NCBI GenBank assembly: GCA_036244855.1
Contig: BQKZ01000337.1
Span: 7,616 to 71,615 of the forward strand
Direction: 5' to 3'
DNA length: 64,000 bases
Source: Temnopleurus reevesii
Lineage: Eukaryota; Echinodermata; Echinoidea; Temnopleuroida; Temnopleuridae
Part shown: piece by piece, positions 24,270 through 35,169 of the stretch
Position numbering within the stretch: the first letter of the stretch is position 1
How the letters are laid out: the number at the start of each line of letters is the position of its first letter
The notes under the pieces: generated by a model
Told to the model about the DNA's origin: nothing
Seen by the model: the letters and a program-made list of their open reading frames with translations, nothing else
Databases searched by the model: none
Program-made: the position numbers and the translations under genes

Positions 24270-24835
24270 TTTTGTATTGAAATAGGAAAAAATGAAATAG
24301 ATAAAATAACATCACCTGATTTAAAAACACCTTTTTTGTTATTTGTTTTTACACTGAGCACTTCGATTCCACTCACTAGATTAGGGAAATAAAATCATGA
24401 ATCTGAAAATAGGGTTGGTAAAAAGATGTCTTTAGTATTTACTGGTCTTCGTTTTGTCCTGTAATAAAAAAAAATAAGTAAAATCACCTGGTCTAACGTA
24501 TCTTTCTTGTTAATTTTGTTTTACTGAGTATTTCTTTTAAACTTACTAATAATATAGAAACTATTAAAGAAACTATTGAAGAAGCTAAGTCAGAAATTAT
24601 CTTTAATATTCAATGGCTTTTGTTTTGTCTTGAAATGAAAATTCTAAAATAAAACATCATCACCTGGTCTAAAAAATGGTTTGTTTACTAGCTGGGCACT
24701 TCCTATGAACTTACTAGCTTATTATAGAAATAAAATCATTTAACTTTTAAAGAAGTTTAATCAGATACTGCCTTTAATATTCAATGTTCCTAGCTTTGTC
24801 TTGAAATGAAAACTCTGAAATAAAATATCACTTAT
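24270..24835 (+). repeat. Diverged tandem array, period ~170-176 bp
   Basis: The marker CACCTG(A/G)T(T/C)TAA occurs at 24313, 24485 and 24661, with a decayed fourth at ~24829. Between markers the same order of blocks repeats: a Tn run, ACTGAGCACTT-like, AAACTTACTA-like, ATAGAAATAAAATCAT, TTTAATATTCAATG, TTTTGTCTTGAAATGAAA. Units are strongly diverged, so the array is old. Confidence 0.75.
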
Positions 24836-25135
24836 TCTTATATTCTCGATATCCCTATGACATGCATTTGGCTTTGATGTGTTTGGAATAGGGATTATTA
24901 TAATGTCGAGAGTACCGTTGAAAGTCTTAATGGTAAGCACGAACGGCTTAACCCCCATTAACTGTCGAGGTACCTCGTCATTTTTCTTCCTTTTTCTATT
25001 ACGCTCATCCACCCCCCCCCCCCCATAAGCATACACACCACCCCTCTCTCTTCCTCTCCCATTATCTGTCTATTTTCGCCCCCCCCCCCCACCGCACACA
25101 CATGAATATAAACAGACATACACACAATATAGTAT

Positions 25136-25410
25136 ATAATAATAATGATAATAATAATAATAATAATAATATCTATAAATCTTATTTACCCAGAGTAGCC
25201 ACATTCAGCTGTAAGCTAGCTGCTCTTCCAGTGGGCCCTGCATAACGTAAAGTTATTATTACCCTTCTCCTTTCTTAAATGCCGAGCGCCTGACAAGAAG
25301 GCAGATGGTCCCATTTTTATATAAGTCTTTGGTATGACTCGGCCGAGGATCGAACCCACGACCTTCTGTTCATGGGGGAGGACGCTCTACCAATGAGCGA
25401 CACATGACCG
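25136..25410 (-). mobile_element. tRNA-derived SINE with (ATT)n tail
   Basis: On the minus strand the 5' head has an A-box (TCGCTCATTGGTAGAGCG, 25384-25400) and a B-box (GTGGGTTCGATCCTCGGCC, around 25345-25360) at tRNA spacing. A ~150-nt body follows, then a 3' tail of ATT trinucleotides (25136-25171 as AAT on the plus strand). Head, body and microsatellite tail are the standard layout of a tRNA-derived SINE mobilised by a LINE. Confidence 0.8.
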
Positions 25411-25490
25411 GTAGTTAGGATGAAAAATCGTATGAAAATTAGGCAGATACTGTATCAATCTGGAGACTTTCCACGGTTTAGTTTGTCTTT

Positions 25491-25557
25491 GAAGGAAGAA
25501 TAATAATGTAGATTGCACCAATNTTTGAAGGAAGAATAATAATGTAGATTGCACCAA
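25491..25557. other. Unmerged contig overlap around a single N
   Basis: TTTGAAGGAAGAATAATAAT plus 12 further bases occurs immediately left and immediately right of the N at 25523. The two contig ends overlap and should have been merged, so the gap is not real sequence. Confidence 0.9.
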
Positions 25558-26238
25558 AATTCCTTGCAGAAAATTATATCTATATTATTTTATATCTTTA
25601 TTTGTATTTATTCACTTATTTGAATTCCATGTTGCATTTAATTTTCGTCGTAAATACAGCTGTGAAGATAATTTACATTATATCTCATATCAGGGAGACA
25701 AACATCACTGATCTCTGTGTACAGCAGGCATGAACATTTTAAATCTTAACAATTTTAAGACAATGCAAACGTTGACTGGAGTTCAAAACTAAAAAAAAAT
25801 ACGGGATTTTAGCTTCGAATAACAGTTTGATATATCAAATATATATATATTTTGCTCTTTTGCTCTGTCATTTTTGCTTTATATTTGCACAATCAAATTG
25901 TTTTGATTTTCCTTGTTCTGTTAAATTGTAAAGCGCTATGGTACTCTCTGTTTTTAGCGCTTTAGAAATAATCTATATTATATTATAGTATATAGATATA
26001 TATGACATATCAAAATAATTTTACCTCATTCCATCAGAAAATGTCTTTAGAATAAAAGTTATGATGGAAAACCAATATCAAACTGTACCAGGAAATATGC
26101 TATAAGTGAATCAAAGATTGAGACCACTACCATAGCAACCGGTCATGTGACCTCTGAAATTTAAAATTTGTTTTAATCGAAGAAATTAAGGGGAAAATAT
26201 ACTCATGCAATTTGATGGCTAATTGATATCATTAATTA

Positions 26239-27611
26239 CACTGGTCAACAGCGAAATTTGTTGTCTGTGATTTTTCAGCTGATTTATAGTAAATCCAAGG
26301 TGCTGAATCAAAAATTCACATTGGTATTGCTCAATCAGGTCAAGTTTCCGAGCTATCCCCACATGTTGTTTTTTATGTTTTGTACACTTGAATGCATGTG
26401 TGGAGCACTTTTAAAGGGTTTGGTGGGCTGAAATGTCATGGAAAATTGATATTTTTGTTAGAAATGATTATACTAATGGCAATAAATATCCAGGTCCAAT
26501 ATTTTCTGGTAATTATGTTGAAAATCCCTCAGTTTGAAGCTGTGAAACCTTAAAATCCTAAAAAAAATTGGATGGGGCAACGTATAAAATTATTGGACAA
26601 AAACTGAACTGGAAGACCAGCCAAAATACTTATTTTTCAACATAAGAATATGAATTAGATAAACAAAACAAAAAAAGTTTGAGGAAAATCAAACAGAATT
26701 TGGGAAAATTATGAATTTTTGATTTAAAAAATGATGCAAATAATAAACACAATTATAGACCAATTGGCAACTTCCGTGACACCTTTTATTACCAGATGTA
26801 CCATGTTATCATGTTTATATAAGAAAATTGTGAATCTATATTTGTATTTATGACAATCTATTAAGTAAAATTATAAAATCTTATGAAATTCAATTGTTTT
26901 AGTACATGAAATATTATTCAGTTTCATAAAAATGGAAATATTAAAATGTTTGTTAAATTTCTTTAAAAATCTAAACATTCTATGTTTTTTTTTTAATTAT
27001 AGGTATTTATTCTCATCCATGGATAAAGGATAAATGGTGAACGAGCCATTATCTTATCACCAGTGTCACCAAATTTGGATATTTGTATAGTGATTTTGGC
27101 ATTATTTTCATCACTTTTTATATTATCAAAAATTCTGCATTTTCTCTTTACCTCTCAAATTTTCCTTAAACTTTTTGGGTCTTTTTTACTACATTTAAGT
27201 TCTGCTGTTCATAAATAAATATTTTGGCTGGTCTTATCCTTTAATTTTGAAAAAAAAATAACCATATGAGTTGCTCATCCGAATATTTAGAGGATTTTGA
27301 GGTTTCATGGCTTCAAACTGAGCCATTTTCAGCAAAACTATATGACTTTAATATTTCTTCCTATCAGTATAATCATTTCGAACCAAAATATTCATCTGCC
27401 ATGTCATTTTATTCCATCAACACCTTCCAAAAGGGATCTACACATGTGTACATGTGAACAAAACGTAAAAAACAACATGTGGGGATAGCTCAAAAACTTG
27501 ACCTGATTGGACAAAACCGATGTGATTTTTGGATTCAGCGCATCAGATTCACCCTAAATCAGCTAAAATATCGCAGACAACTTTCAAAATGTAAAATTTT
27601 GTTGACCAGTG
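26239..27611. mobile_element. Foldback DNA element with CACTG termini, CACTA-like, non-autonomous
   Basis: The ends are CACTGGTCAACA and TGTTGACCAGTG, flanked on both sides by TTA (26236-26238 and 27612-27614). The inverted arms extend inwards for roughly 450 bp with many substitutions and small indels. Matched blocks include CCACATGTTGTTTTTTA with its complement near 27470, GAAATGATTATACT with AGTATAATCATTTC, and GACCAGCCAAAATA with TATTTTGGCTGGTC. The interior is AT-rich with no transposase frame. A CACTG terminus with a 3-bp target duplication is the known signature of the EnSpm/CACTA superfamily; that assignment is inferred. The open frames at 27266-27488 lie in the right arm and are not genes. 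Confidence 0.8.
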
Positions 27612-28064
27612 TTATCTACCTAATCGCGTTAGTAATATTGCTTTGAACTGTTAAAGAACATATTTTGTATTTTGTTTCAGGTTTTTTAAACAGAAAAGAC
27701 AAATAATATCCTGCTTATCATATTGAAATTGTTTTTTAATAACCTTTAAACTATTTTTGATTGAGGAACTTGGCTTTAATGACCTTTCCGATTTCATTAG
27801 ATTTTCATTATTTCATACACCCTTCAAAACTTAATTCAAATTCCCTTACGCGTTGAATAAGCACCAAAATATCCCATGGAAGTTTAATTTTCCATTGAGA
27901 TTGGTGCATACATTTTTGGTATATGTTTTCCACGATCGTAAGTGATGCCGGTATAATGGGTATGTTATGGCCACTACCTCAGTCTCCATAACCATCTTAT
28001 GCAGTCGTCTCAAGATATTATGACTGATCAGTTGCCATGACAACGAATACCCTCTGCATCAATT

Positions 28065-28414
28065 CTCTCTTTATCTCTCCCTCATCCATCCCTCTCGCGC
28101 ATCTATCCATCTGCTTGCTCAACCACATTCCTTCTCTTCTATTCTATCTGTACCCCTCTCTCTCTATCTCTCTCTCTCTCTCTCTCGCTTTCTCCCTCTA
28201 TCTATCTTTCTCTGAATCCATTTCCTCCCCCCCCCCCCTTCACTGCCCTTTCTCTCCATCTCTCTTCCATCCTCGCGCTCATTCATCCACGTCATGGTCT
28301 GTATCTTTATCAATCTTTCTGCTTGCCCAACCATGCACGTTCATTTTCTTCCATTCTTTCTCTCCCCCTCTCTATCCATCTATCTCTGGATCCATTTCCT
28401 TCCTCTCTCTCCGT

Positions 28415-28458
<44 letters not shown>

Positions 28459-28625
28459 ATCTATATATCCATTTATCTCTCCCCATCTCCCTCCCCCTCT
28501 CCCTCTCCATCTCTCTCTCTCTATCTCTCTCTCTCTCTCTCTACCTCTCTCGATCTATATCTCTAAATATCTATATATCTATCCCTGTATCAAATTCCTT
28601 CCTCTCTCTTTCTATCTCTCATCCT
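28065..28625 (+). repeat. ~0.55-kb CT-rich polypyrimidine tract
   Basis: The strand is almost pure pyrimidine, made of (CT)n, TCTATC and CCTC blocks, with an inner near-duplication (AACCATGCACG and CATTTCCT contexts). The long Ser/Leu/Pro-rich open frame across it is what CTCTCT encodes and is not a gene. Such tracts can form triplex (H-DNA) structures. Confidence 0.9.
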
Positions 28626-29043
28626 TTTTCGTCTTGAAAGTTTACGTCCAAGAAGGGAAATCTTCTAAAATGACGTCAATGCCCCCTTCGTCCTCCGGGG
28701 TATTTTTACGGCGAGTTAGACGCGTGTACCATGCCTTTCTTCACGCGTATTTCAACCGGGCGTTAACATTAAGAATGCGGTGATGATGGTGAGCATGGTC
28801 GTCCCAAAATTCATTATTTTAACGAGGTTTAATATCAAAGTCTATACTTCTGGCGTACTATAAACTATCATAATGATCTCTGTTTAGTGTCCCGTTAAAA
28901 AGTTGGCATGAATGTATTTTGGTATAATTTGGCTTAGGTAGAATTTCATTCATTCATGATACGAATGAGTCATGAATTTCAACCCTCTTAACAAGTAGGG
29001 GCACTCATATATTTTACTCTTTCAATAAAAGGATAATAATAGA

Positions 29044-29150
29044 ATATTAAAAAAAATAATGATATGATCGAAGGGCCCCCAGTACTTCGATTACTGATGG
29101 GGCTACCCTGTTAAAAAAAACCGAAATAGAATAGAATAAAATAGATACAA
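29044..29150 (+). repeat. Possible retroelement 3' end
   Basis: GGGCCCCCAGTACTTCGATT, then GGGGCTACCCTGTTAAA, then AGAATAGAATAAAATAG resembles the tail of a retroelement ending in a short A-rich simple repeat. The body upstream is not recognisable. Confidence 0.35.
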
Positions 29151-29727
29151 TTGGCATAGGAATGAGCAAATTGCACTAATTTAACACTTCTGCATATCAG
29201 CAAACCTGATGACATCATGTACAATTGTGATAAGCTTTCATATCTTTGATATTCTATATTTTTTCTTAAAAGTTCCATATTTCATCTAATCTTGCACAGT
29301 GCATGGTATGTAGAAGGACATTTTCCTCAAAGTACATTGTCTAAAAGTATAAAATAACATGTGACGCCATAATATTCTGCCAAAGAACACATGGATCTTT
29401 ATCAGACAATATTTCTGACAGTGTCTGAAATTTAGAAAAAAATATCAACTTATTTTTCAGATTTTGTTGTTCATCTCATGTTGCTCAGTCATATCCATCA
29501 ACAAAACACTTATGTCTTCTCTTTTAATTACTAACTTATTAAAGTAAAGTATAGGAAAGTATAACGATGGATTATTTCCTTTGCGCATGACTTCAAAACA
29601 AGATTATTGCATTGGTACCGGTAATTAGACATTTTTACTGAACTGCACATAATAAAGAAGCCAAACTTAAATTGTTCTACGACTATTGCTGCTTAAACCC
29701 ACGCAAAAACATTTCTTGCTTTGATAA

Positions 29728-29904
29728 GGGTGTTGTTCTAAAGTTGCAATTGATCGCAAGTTGCAGTTGATCGGAACCTGACAATTGAAATCATTGTTTC
29801 ATTCGCGTCTTGTTAAAATAATGCGCATACCGCGCGCGAATGAAAATTCGCGTAATAATTTGCAAAGTTGCAGTTGATTTGCAGTTAATTTGAACAACGC
29901 CCCT
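29728..29904. mobile_element. MITE, GGGTGTTG family
   Basis: The ends AGGGTGTTGTTCTAAAGTTG and TTTGAACAACGCCCCTTT are inverted. Inner AGTTGCAGTTGATC blocks are repeated on both arms. The core contains CATTGTTTCATTCGCGTCTT, shared with the 277-430 and 7776-7929 remnants in the opposite orientation. Confidence 0.8.
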
Positions 29905-29910
29905 TTAATA

Positions 29911-30293
29911 GGGGTGTTGCTACAAACTTGCGATCAATTGCAACTTTGCAGTTGATCAGCAGGCCGCGCCAATTATGCACGCGTCTTGTCAAATGCGCAG
30001 ACAGTGCGACTCCAATAGGCGGGTTTACTACTAGATGCAAATTTTATGCATACCTCTAACACAAAGGTTGTTATTGACAACCAGAAAGCTTGCCCGAGGC
30101 TTGCCCGATATAGCAACAAGTAATGTATGCAAACTGGATTCCAAGTATAGTAGTCTTATTGTGATCAACCGGTCTATGGAATACCACGTAACTACGTTAA
30201 ACTGACATAAATTTGAATATATATGTAAACCCGCCTATTTAAAACTGATTTGGAGTTGTTTTGCGATAAATTGCAAGTGTGTAGCAACACCCC
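29911..30293. mobile_element. MITE, GGGTGTTG family, interrupted by another element
   Basis: The ends are GGGGTGTTGCTACAAACTTG and AAGTGTGTAGCAACACCCC. The arm sequence GATCAATTGCAACTTTGCAG matches its neighbour at 29728. The element is split by the 222-bp insertion at 30016-30237, so the insertion is younger. Confidence 0.85.
30016..30237. mobile_element. Nested MITE with TAGGCGGGTTTAC termini
   Basis: The termini TAGGCGGGTTTAC and GTAAACCCGCCTA are exact inverted repeats of 13 bp. The ends are compatible with a TA target duplication, which would suggest a Tc1/mariner-type relative (inference). The interior carries, in reverse, the GGGCAAGCCTCGGGCAAGC module also found at 13.4 and 13.9 kb. 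Confidence 0.85.
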
Positions 30294-30459
30294 CAAATGA
30301 ATTCATATTTGAGAATAACTGGTGGGCTAAGTTTAATTGTTTCCCTTATGTGATAGGCCCCTGGATTTCATATGACTGATGTATAAGCAATATGTATTTT
30401 GAAAACACAGCAAAAGAAAGGAAAGGAAATGAGGTAGTTTAGAGGCGTGTATCATTCAA

Positions 30460-30620
30460 TTCTGAATATTTACGTCAGAAGAAGAAGAGAGAAAGAGGAT
30501 CGCCATCTTAACGTCTCCATCCGAAAGACGGTATGCGACCAGGCTTCGAACCCACAGGCAGGAACTAACCCGAGTATGATGAGTGTCCCGAACAGCTTGA
30601 TTTCAGGCGCACGCCACGAC
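30460..30620 (-). repeat. tRNA-like / SINE fragment
   Basis: On the minus strand, GTGGGTTCGAAGCC (B-box-like) is followed by GGAGACGTTAAGATGGCGATC. The latter resembles a block that often follows tRNA-like heads in marine invertebrate SINEs. The A-box side is weak. Confidence 0.4.
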
Positions 30621-31194
30621 GCCTCAGAGATTTTTTTTAAGAGATTAAAAAAATATATTTATAGCCAACTCTTATTTCACAGTACACAGGAGAAAAAGCA
30701 AAAACAAATATTCCTTTCTCTGCGACTATGATTTAAAAAAAAACCGTGCAGAGTGTCACATCTATATTCAAATGATATGGTTGATTGAGTTAATGCGATT
30801 TGATTATTTTGTGCATTTCTGTCTACAATATTCGTAATGAATAAACCAAACTTTAATTATAAATTGACCTTTTGTATATGGTCAATGGCCAAATGAAAAC
30901 GTGACTTGGATAACAAAAAGCTTATCTGGCATAAACAAAAAAGCTTTCGCGTAGGACTTGAGATTTAAAGGCGCAAGATTCATGCAATATATCAATTACT
31001 AGTATTCTATTCGGATATACAATTCAAAGTAATCATTCTATGATTTAAAAGATCAAAATGAGACTATTTCATATAAAGTATCCTTTTCTCTCATATATAA
31101 ATATATACACACACATCTCACGCACATACATACATACAAACTAAAATTCATGCAGACATACGTACATAATCCATACGTGTCATGACTTGTGTAA

Positions 31195-31427
31195 TGCTTC
31201 AGAATCAAAACAATTTACTTTTAAAGTTTTGAACCGTTTAGATATGCATTCAAACTAATTGTCTACAACAGTTGAGTATTTTTTTTATTTAAGACCTCAA
31301 ACTGAAAGTAAAATCTGCCATATTTCAATTTCTCTCATGCACTCAAAAATAATCACACATACACTTGTGTAATGCTTGAAAATCTAGACAATTTACTTTT
31401 GAAATTTTGAATCGTTTAGATTTTCTA
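31195..31427 (-). repeat. ~170-bp local duplication
   Basis: TGTGTAATGCTTCAGAATCA and the following AATTTACTTTTAAAGTTTTG at 31191-31250 recur as TGTGTAATGCTTGAAAATC and AATTTACTTTTGAAATTTTG at 31365-31425. The second copy overlaps the 3' end of the minus-strand open frame ending at 31393, so that frame's last residues are repeat-derived. Confidence 0.7.
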
Positions 31428-31632
31428 ATATTCGAACGGTCCTCTGGAGATACTCCAATGTGTAGGCCCTATTCCCTGTCCACTGTGGAGCAAGGGGAAC
31501 GCAATCTCCATCCTCATCCCCAGAATCTCGCTTGGTTTGATATAATGTTTCGTCCTCAACTCGCTGGAAACTGAAGATGCGGGGGAAAGACATCTTGGGT
31601 TTCAAAGTCAAATTCAAGGTCAGCCATTGCAT
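31393..31632 (-). pseudogene. Candidate gene fragment or frameshifted first exon
   Basis: Function unknown. On the minus strand an ATG at 31627 in good context (GCAATGG, G at -3 and +4) opens MADLEFDFETQDVFPPHLQ, then stops at 31556. One frame over, a longer open frame (31632-31393) continues with VEDETLYQTKRDSGDEDGD and PLAPQWTGNRAYTLEYLQR, polar and mixed as in a real protein. A single-base shift near 31560 would account for the break; a sequencing indel, a decayed gene or a coincidence are all possible. A perfect CRE (TGACGTCA) lies 7 bases upstream of the ATG. The first 17-18 codons are repeated, frame intact, in three more copies downstream in the array. No known family was recognised. 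The last residues (about NDSKFQK) fall in the local repeat and are probably not original. Confidence 0.35.
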
Positions 31633-31634
31633 TA

Positions 31635-31642
31635 TGACGTCA
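31635..31642. promoter_or_regulatory. CRE palindrome TGACGTCA, unit 1
   Basis: This is a perfect cAMP-response element consensus (CREB/ATF), 7 bases upstream of the minus-strand ATG at 31627. The same site is preserved in the other three units at 32333, 33039 and 33713, each 7 bases from its ATG. At that distance it would lie in a leader or very close to a start site, so its role is uncertain. Confidence 0.5.
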
Positions 31643-31933
31643 TCGCACCTCAGAGGTCGTGTGTAAATTTCGTTTCGTTCAATTGAAGTGCATTGATGTG
31701 GGCTTTATTACAGCATTCACATTTGCTCTGTCTTTCTTATGGTTTACCTGTTTTGTCTGGTGATCTTGAATTCGGTGATACTTCAGAGAACGATTTTCGT
31801 CTCATAAGTGTTTTGTAGACTTTAGCTTGATGTGGACGCCTGGAGGATCATTTGTTTTGTGTTCAGAACAAAATATTAGCTGTGTATATGTCGATGACGT
31901 TCAAATGAATAAATTCCAAATTCCAAATGTATA

Positions 31934-32070
31934 TCTGGGCGGTGTTTCATCAATATATGAGAGACTTTAAGAACGACTGATATCAATTCTTGGAGTAAAT
32001 ACGCATAATTCTATCAATCATTACGTACAAGAACGGATACCAGTCTTTCTTAGTTTGGTGAAACAGCAGC
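31934..32070. mobile_element. Short MITE with GGGCGGTGTTTCA ends (within array unit 1)
   Basis: GGGCGGTGTTTCATCAA at the left pairs with TTGGTGAAACAGC(A)GCC at the right. Inside, AGACTTTAAGAACGACTGAT pairs with part of ACGGATACCAGTCTTTCTTA. Counterparts sit in units 2 (32634-32765) and 3 (33339-33455, right end deleted), so it was present before the array expanded. Confidence 0.65.
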
Positions 32071-33950
32071 CATTATAGTTAGCAATGCGCCAGAATGAAG
32101 AAGTTAAAAGGGTGTCATTTTGCATCTTGAAACACTGAGAGCATCATTTCGGGTGCTCTATTGTATCCTTTCATGAAGGTTGATTAATGCAATAACTTCC
32201 ATACTATTCCACCTTCTCCCAAGAATGAAATATTTTATAACATATCTAAAACTCGGCAGTTGTGGGATTCGAAGATGCGGGGAAAAGACATCTTGGGTTT
32301 CAAAGTCAAATTCAAGGTCAGCCATTGCATTATGACGTCATCGCACCTCAGAGGTCGTGTGTAAATTTCGTTTAGTTCAATTGAAGTGCATTGATGTGGG
32401 TTTTATTACAGCATTCACATTTGCTGTATTTTTCCTTTGACTTGCCTGTTTTGTCTGATGATATTTAATTCGCGGCTACTTCAGAGAACGATTTTCTTTT
32501 CATTTTGTTTTGTAGACTTTTGCTTGATGTGGAAGCCTGGAGGATTATTTGTTTCGTGTTCAGAACAAAATATTGGCTGTATATGTCGATGACGTTCAAA
32601 TGAATACATTCCAAATTTCAAATGTATATCTGAACGGTTTTTCACAAAGATAAGAGAAACTTTAAGAACGACTGATATCAATTCTTGGAGTGAATACGCG
32701 TAATATTATCAATTATTACGTCCAAAAACGGATACCAGTCTTTCTTATTTTGGTGAAACGTCGCCCATAATAATTATCAATGTATCAGTATGGAGAAGTA
32801 AAAAGGGTGCCATTTTGCATCTTGAAACACTGAGAGCATCATTTCGGGTGCTCTATTGTACCTTTTCATAAAGGTTCATTATTGCACGACTTCCATACTA
32901 TCCAGAAATATTGCTCCTGCTCCCCAGAATGAAATATTGTATAGAATATTTTTAAAACTCGGCAGTTTTGGGATTCGAAGATGCGGGGGAAAGACATCTT
33001 GGGTTTCAAAGTCAAATTCAAGGTCAGCCATTGCATTATGACGTCATCGCACCTCAGAGGCCGCGTATAAATTTCGTTTTGTTAAATTGAAGTGCATTGA
33101 TGTGGGCTTTATTACAGCATTCATATTTGCTGTGTCTTTCTTATGGTTTACTTGTTTTGTCTGGTGATATTTAACTCGGTGATACTTCAGAGAACGATTT
33201 TCTTTTCATTTTGTTTTGTAGACTTTTGATTGATGTGGACGACTGGAGGATCATTTGTTTCGTGTTCAGAACAAAATATTGGCTGTATATGTCGATGACG
33301 TTCAAATGAATAAATTCTAAATTCCAAATGTATATCTGGGCGGTGTTTCACCAAGAAAAGAGACTTTAAGAACGACTGATATCAACTCTTGGAGTGAACA
33401 TGCGTAATATTATCAATCACTACGTACAAGAATGGATACCAGTCTTTCTTATTAATAATTATCAATGCGTCAGTGTGGAGCAATAAAGAGGGTGTTATTT
33501 TGCATTTTAAAACACTGAGAGCATCATTACGGGTGCTCTATTGTACCTTTTCATAAAGGTTGATTATTGCATAACTTCCATGCTATTGCACCTTTTCCCA
33601 AAAAGGAAATATTTAATAAAGTATTTAAAAACTCGGCAGTTGTGGGATTCGAAGATGCGGGAGAAAGACATCTTGGGTTTCAAAGTCAAATTCAAGGTCA
33701 GTCATTGCATTATGACGTCATCGTACCTCAGAGGTCGTGTGTAAATTTCGTTTCGTTCAATTGAAGTGCATTGATGTGGGCTTTATTACAGCATTCACAT
33801 TTGCTGTATCTTTCCTATGACTTGCCTGTTTAGTTGTCTGGTGATATTTAATTCGCAGTTCCTTCAGAGAACGATTTTCTTTCTATTTATTTTCGTTTTA
33901 TAGACTGTTACTTGAATTGGAGGCCATGGGGGTATTATTTTGTTTAGAAA

Positions 33951-35136
33951 AAATGTATATATTATAATGGTCAGAAGTGCAATGTAAAATGGTTCAATTT
34001 TTCACTGTGTAAAGGTATGGTCACACCGACCGAGCGGAGCTGTAGCGGTCCTTTAGCGATAGGGATTTAGTCTGCAAGGAGAGACCCAGGGATTTCTGTG
34101 TATGCATGTGCAGAGCGTGATACAGGGTATGCTACCGACTAAGCTAATCGCTGCTTTCGACCAATGGATGGATTCATAATAAATCAAACATAGACATTTA
34201 GCCACCACAAAAATATATTGTGAAAAATGAATGACTTTTGGTAAATCTACAACCTAGAATGTGCAAGAAAATCTCAGTATGGGGTCCCCCAGACTGAACC
34301 AATAGTTTATTTCTTGATAAAGGACACCGTCTCATGCACGGAATAAGACGCAAAAATCAGAATTTAATTTTGTGTATACCTTTTTAGTATTCATTTGTCC
34401 AAGCTCGGAAATAACCTAGAATATTCCCGATAACAAACAAAGTATCATTATTACCAAGAGAGGGTGCTAAATACGGTCAAAATCAAATTTCAAAGGAGAA
34501 TAGGTTTATTAAAAGATAAGATATTGTCCGTAAGGATTCTTCGATAGTGTTGTATCATGTTGTACCTTGATAGTGTATATTGTAGCTATGATGATGATGT
34601 TGATATATAAATATTAATTGTTTACAATTATTTCTCTTACAATCTTTGCTCGTATCATCATGTGGTATCATTATAATTAATCCTTATTATGATAATCACT
34701 TTCGTCGTCATCATCATTCGTCAAAATATTGTACTAATCAAGAATATATAATTTTAAAAAAGCTCTCCTGATTTATTCTTGATTGTAATTGATTTGACAA
34801 GAAATAGTGTTTAATAATCATTCACCATAGATTCATCATGCTAGATGGGTGTTAGAATGTACACTTCTATGTGTGAAGTATCTACATCTAAATAGCGGGT
34901 TGTTTAGGCAAAAAAATATTGGATTGTCCGCGAATGTTATTTTTAAAAAGAAACTTGTCGGTCGGAAAGAGTGTTTGATTTTTTTATTATTCATGTTGTG
35001 TGATTCTTTCAACACAATGTTCATGATTCATCATGAAAATGTGCCTTTTAACTTCACATTAACAATTATTTTTTTTAGATTGTATTTCACAAGTTTATAT
35101 ATAATTTTATTTTGATGTCCAAATTGAGTAAAAGTT

Positions 35137-35140
<4 letters not shown>
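33951..35140. other. Non-coding stretch
   Basis: No gene was recognised. A minus-strand A-box-like TTAGCTTAGTCGGTAGCATA near 34135-34155 hints at another tRNA-like relic, but no B-box partner is visible. Confidence 0.45.

Positions 35141-35141
<1 letters not shown>

Positions 35142-35167
<26 letters not shown>
35142..35167. repeat. (CA)n microsatellite
   Basis: An uninterrupted ACAC run. Confidence 0.95.

Positions 35168-35169
<2 letters not shown>

Larger units (their letters stand above)
31573..33950 (-). repeat. Tandem array of ~0.7-kb units, each with CRE plus ATG start
   Basis: The marker GATGCGGG(G/A)(G/A)AAAGACATC occurs at 31576, 32274, 32980 and 33654, giving periods of 698, 706 and 674. 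Each unit holds, left to right, the MxDLEFDFETQDVF start (minus strand), TGACGTCA, about 250 bp of common sequence, CGATGACGTTCAAATGAATA, a GGTGTTTCA inverted-repeat element and a GGTGC-rich tRNA-like module ending CAGTTGTGGGATTCGAAG. The fourth unit decays after ~250 bp. The first unit lacks the tRNA-like module on its left and instead joins the candidate gene fragment. Confidence 0.85.

Noticed and set aside
25340..25405. Intact tRNA gene
   Set aside because: A- and B-boxes are present, but the acceptor stem does not pair and a SINE body with an ATT tail follows.
28037..28783. A 248-residue open frame, one of the longest in the window
   Set aside because: It translates the CT-rich simple repeat, with Ser/Leu/Pro runs in every frame of the tract. 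Its last ~45 codons are complex but have no start, splice or domain support.
34060..34160. Another tRNA-derived SINE
   Set aside because: Only an A-box-like word is visible on the minus strand; no B-box at the right distance.
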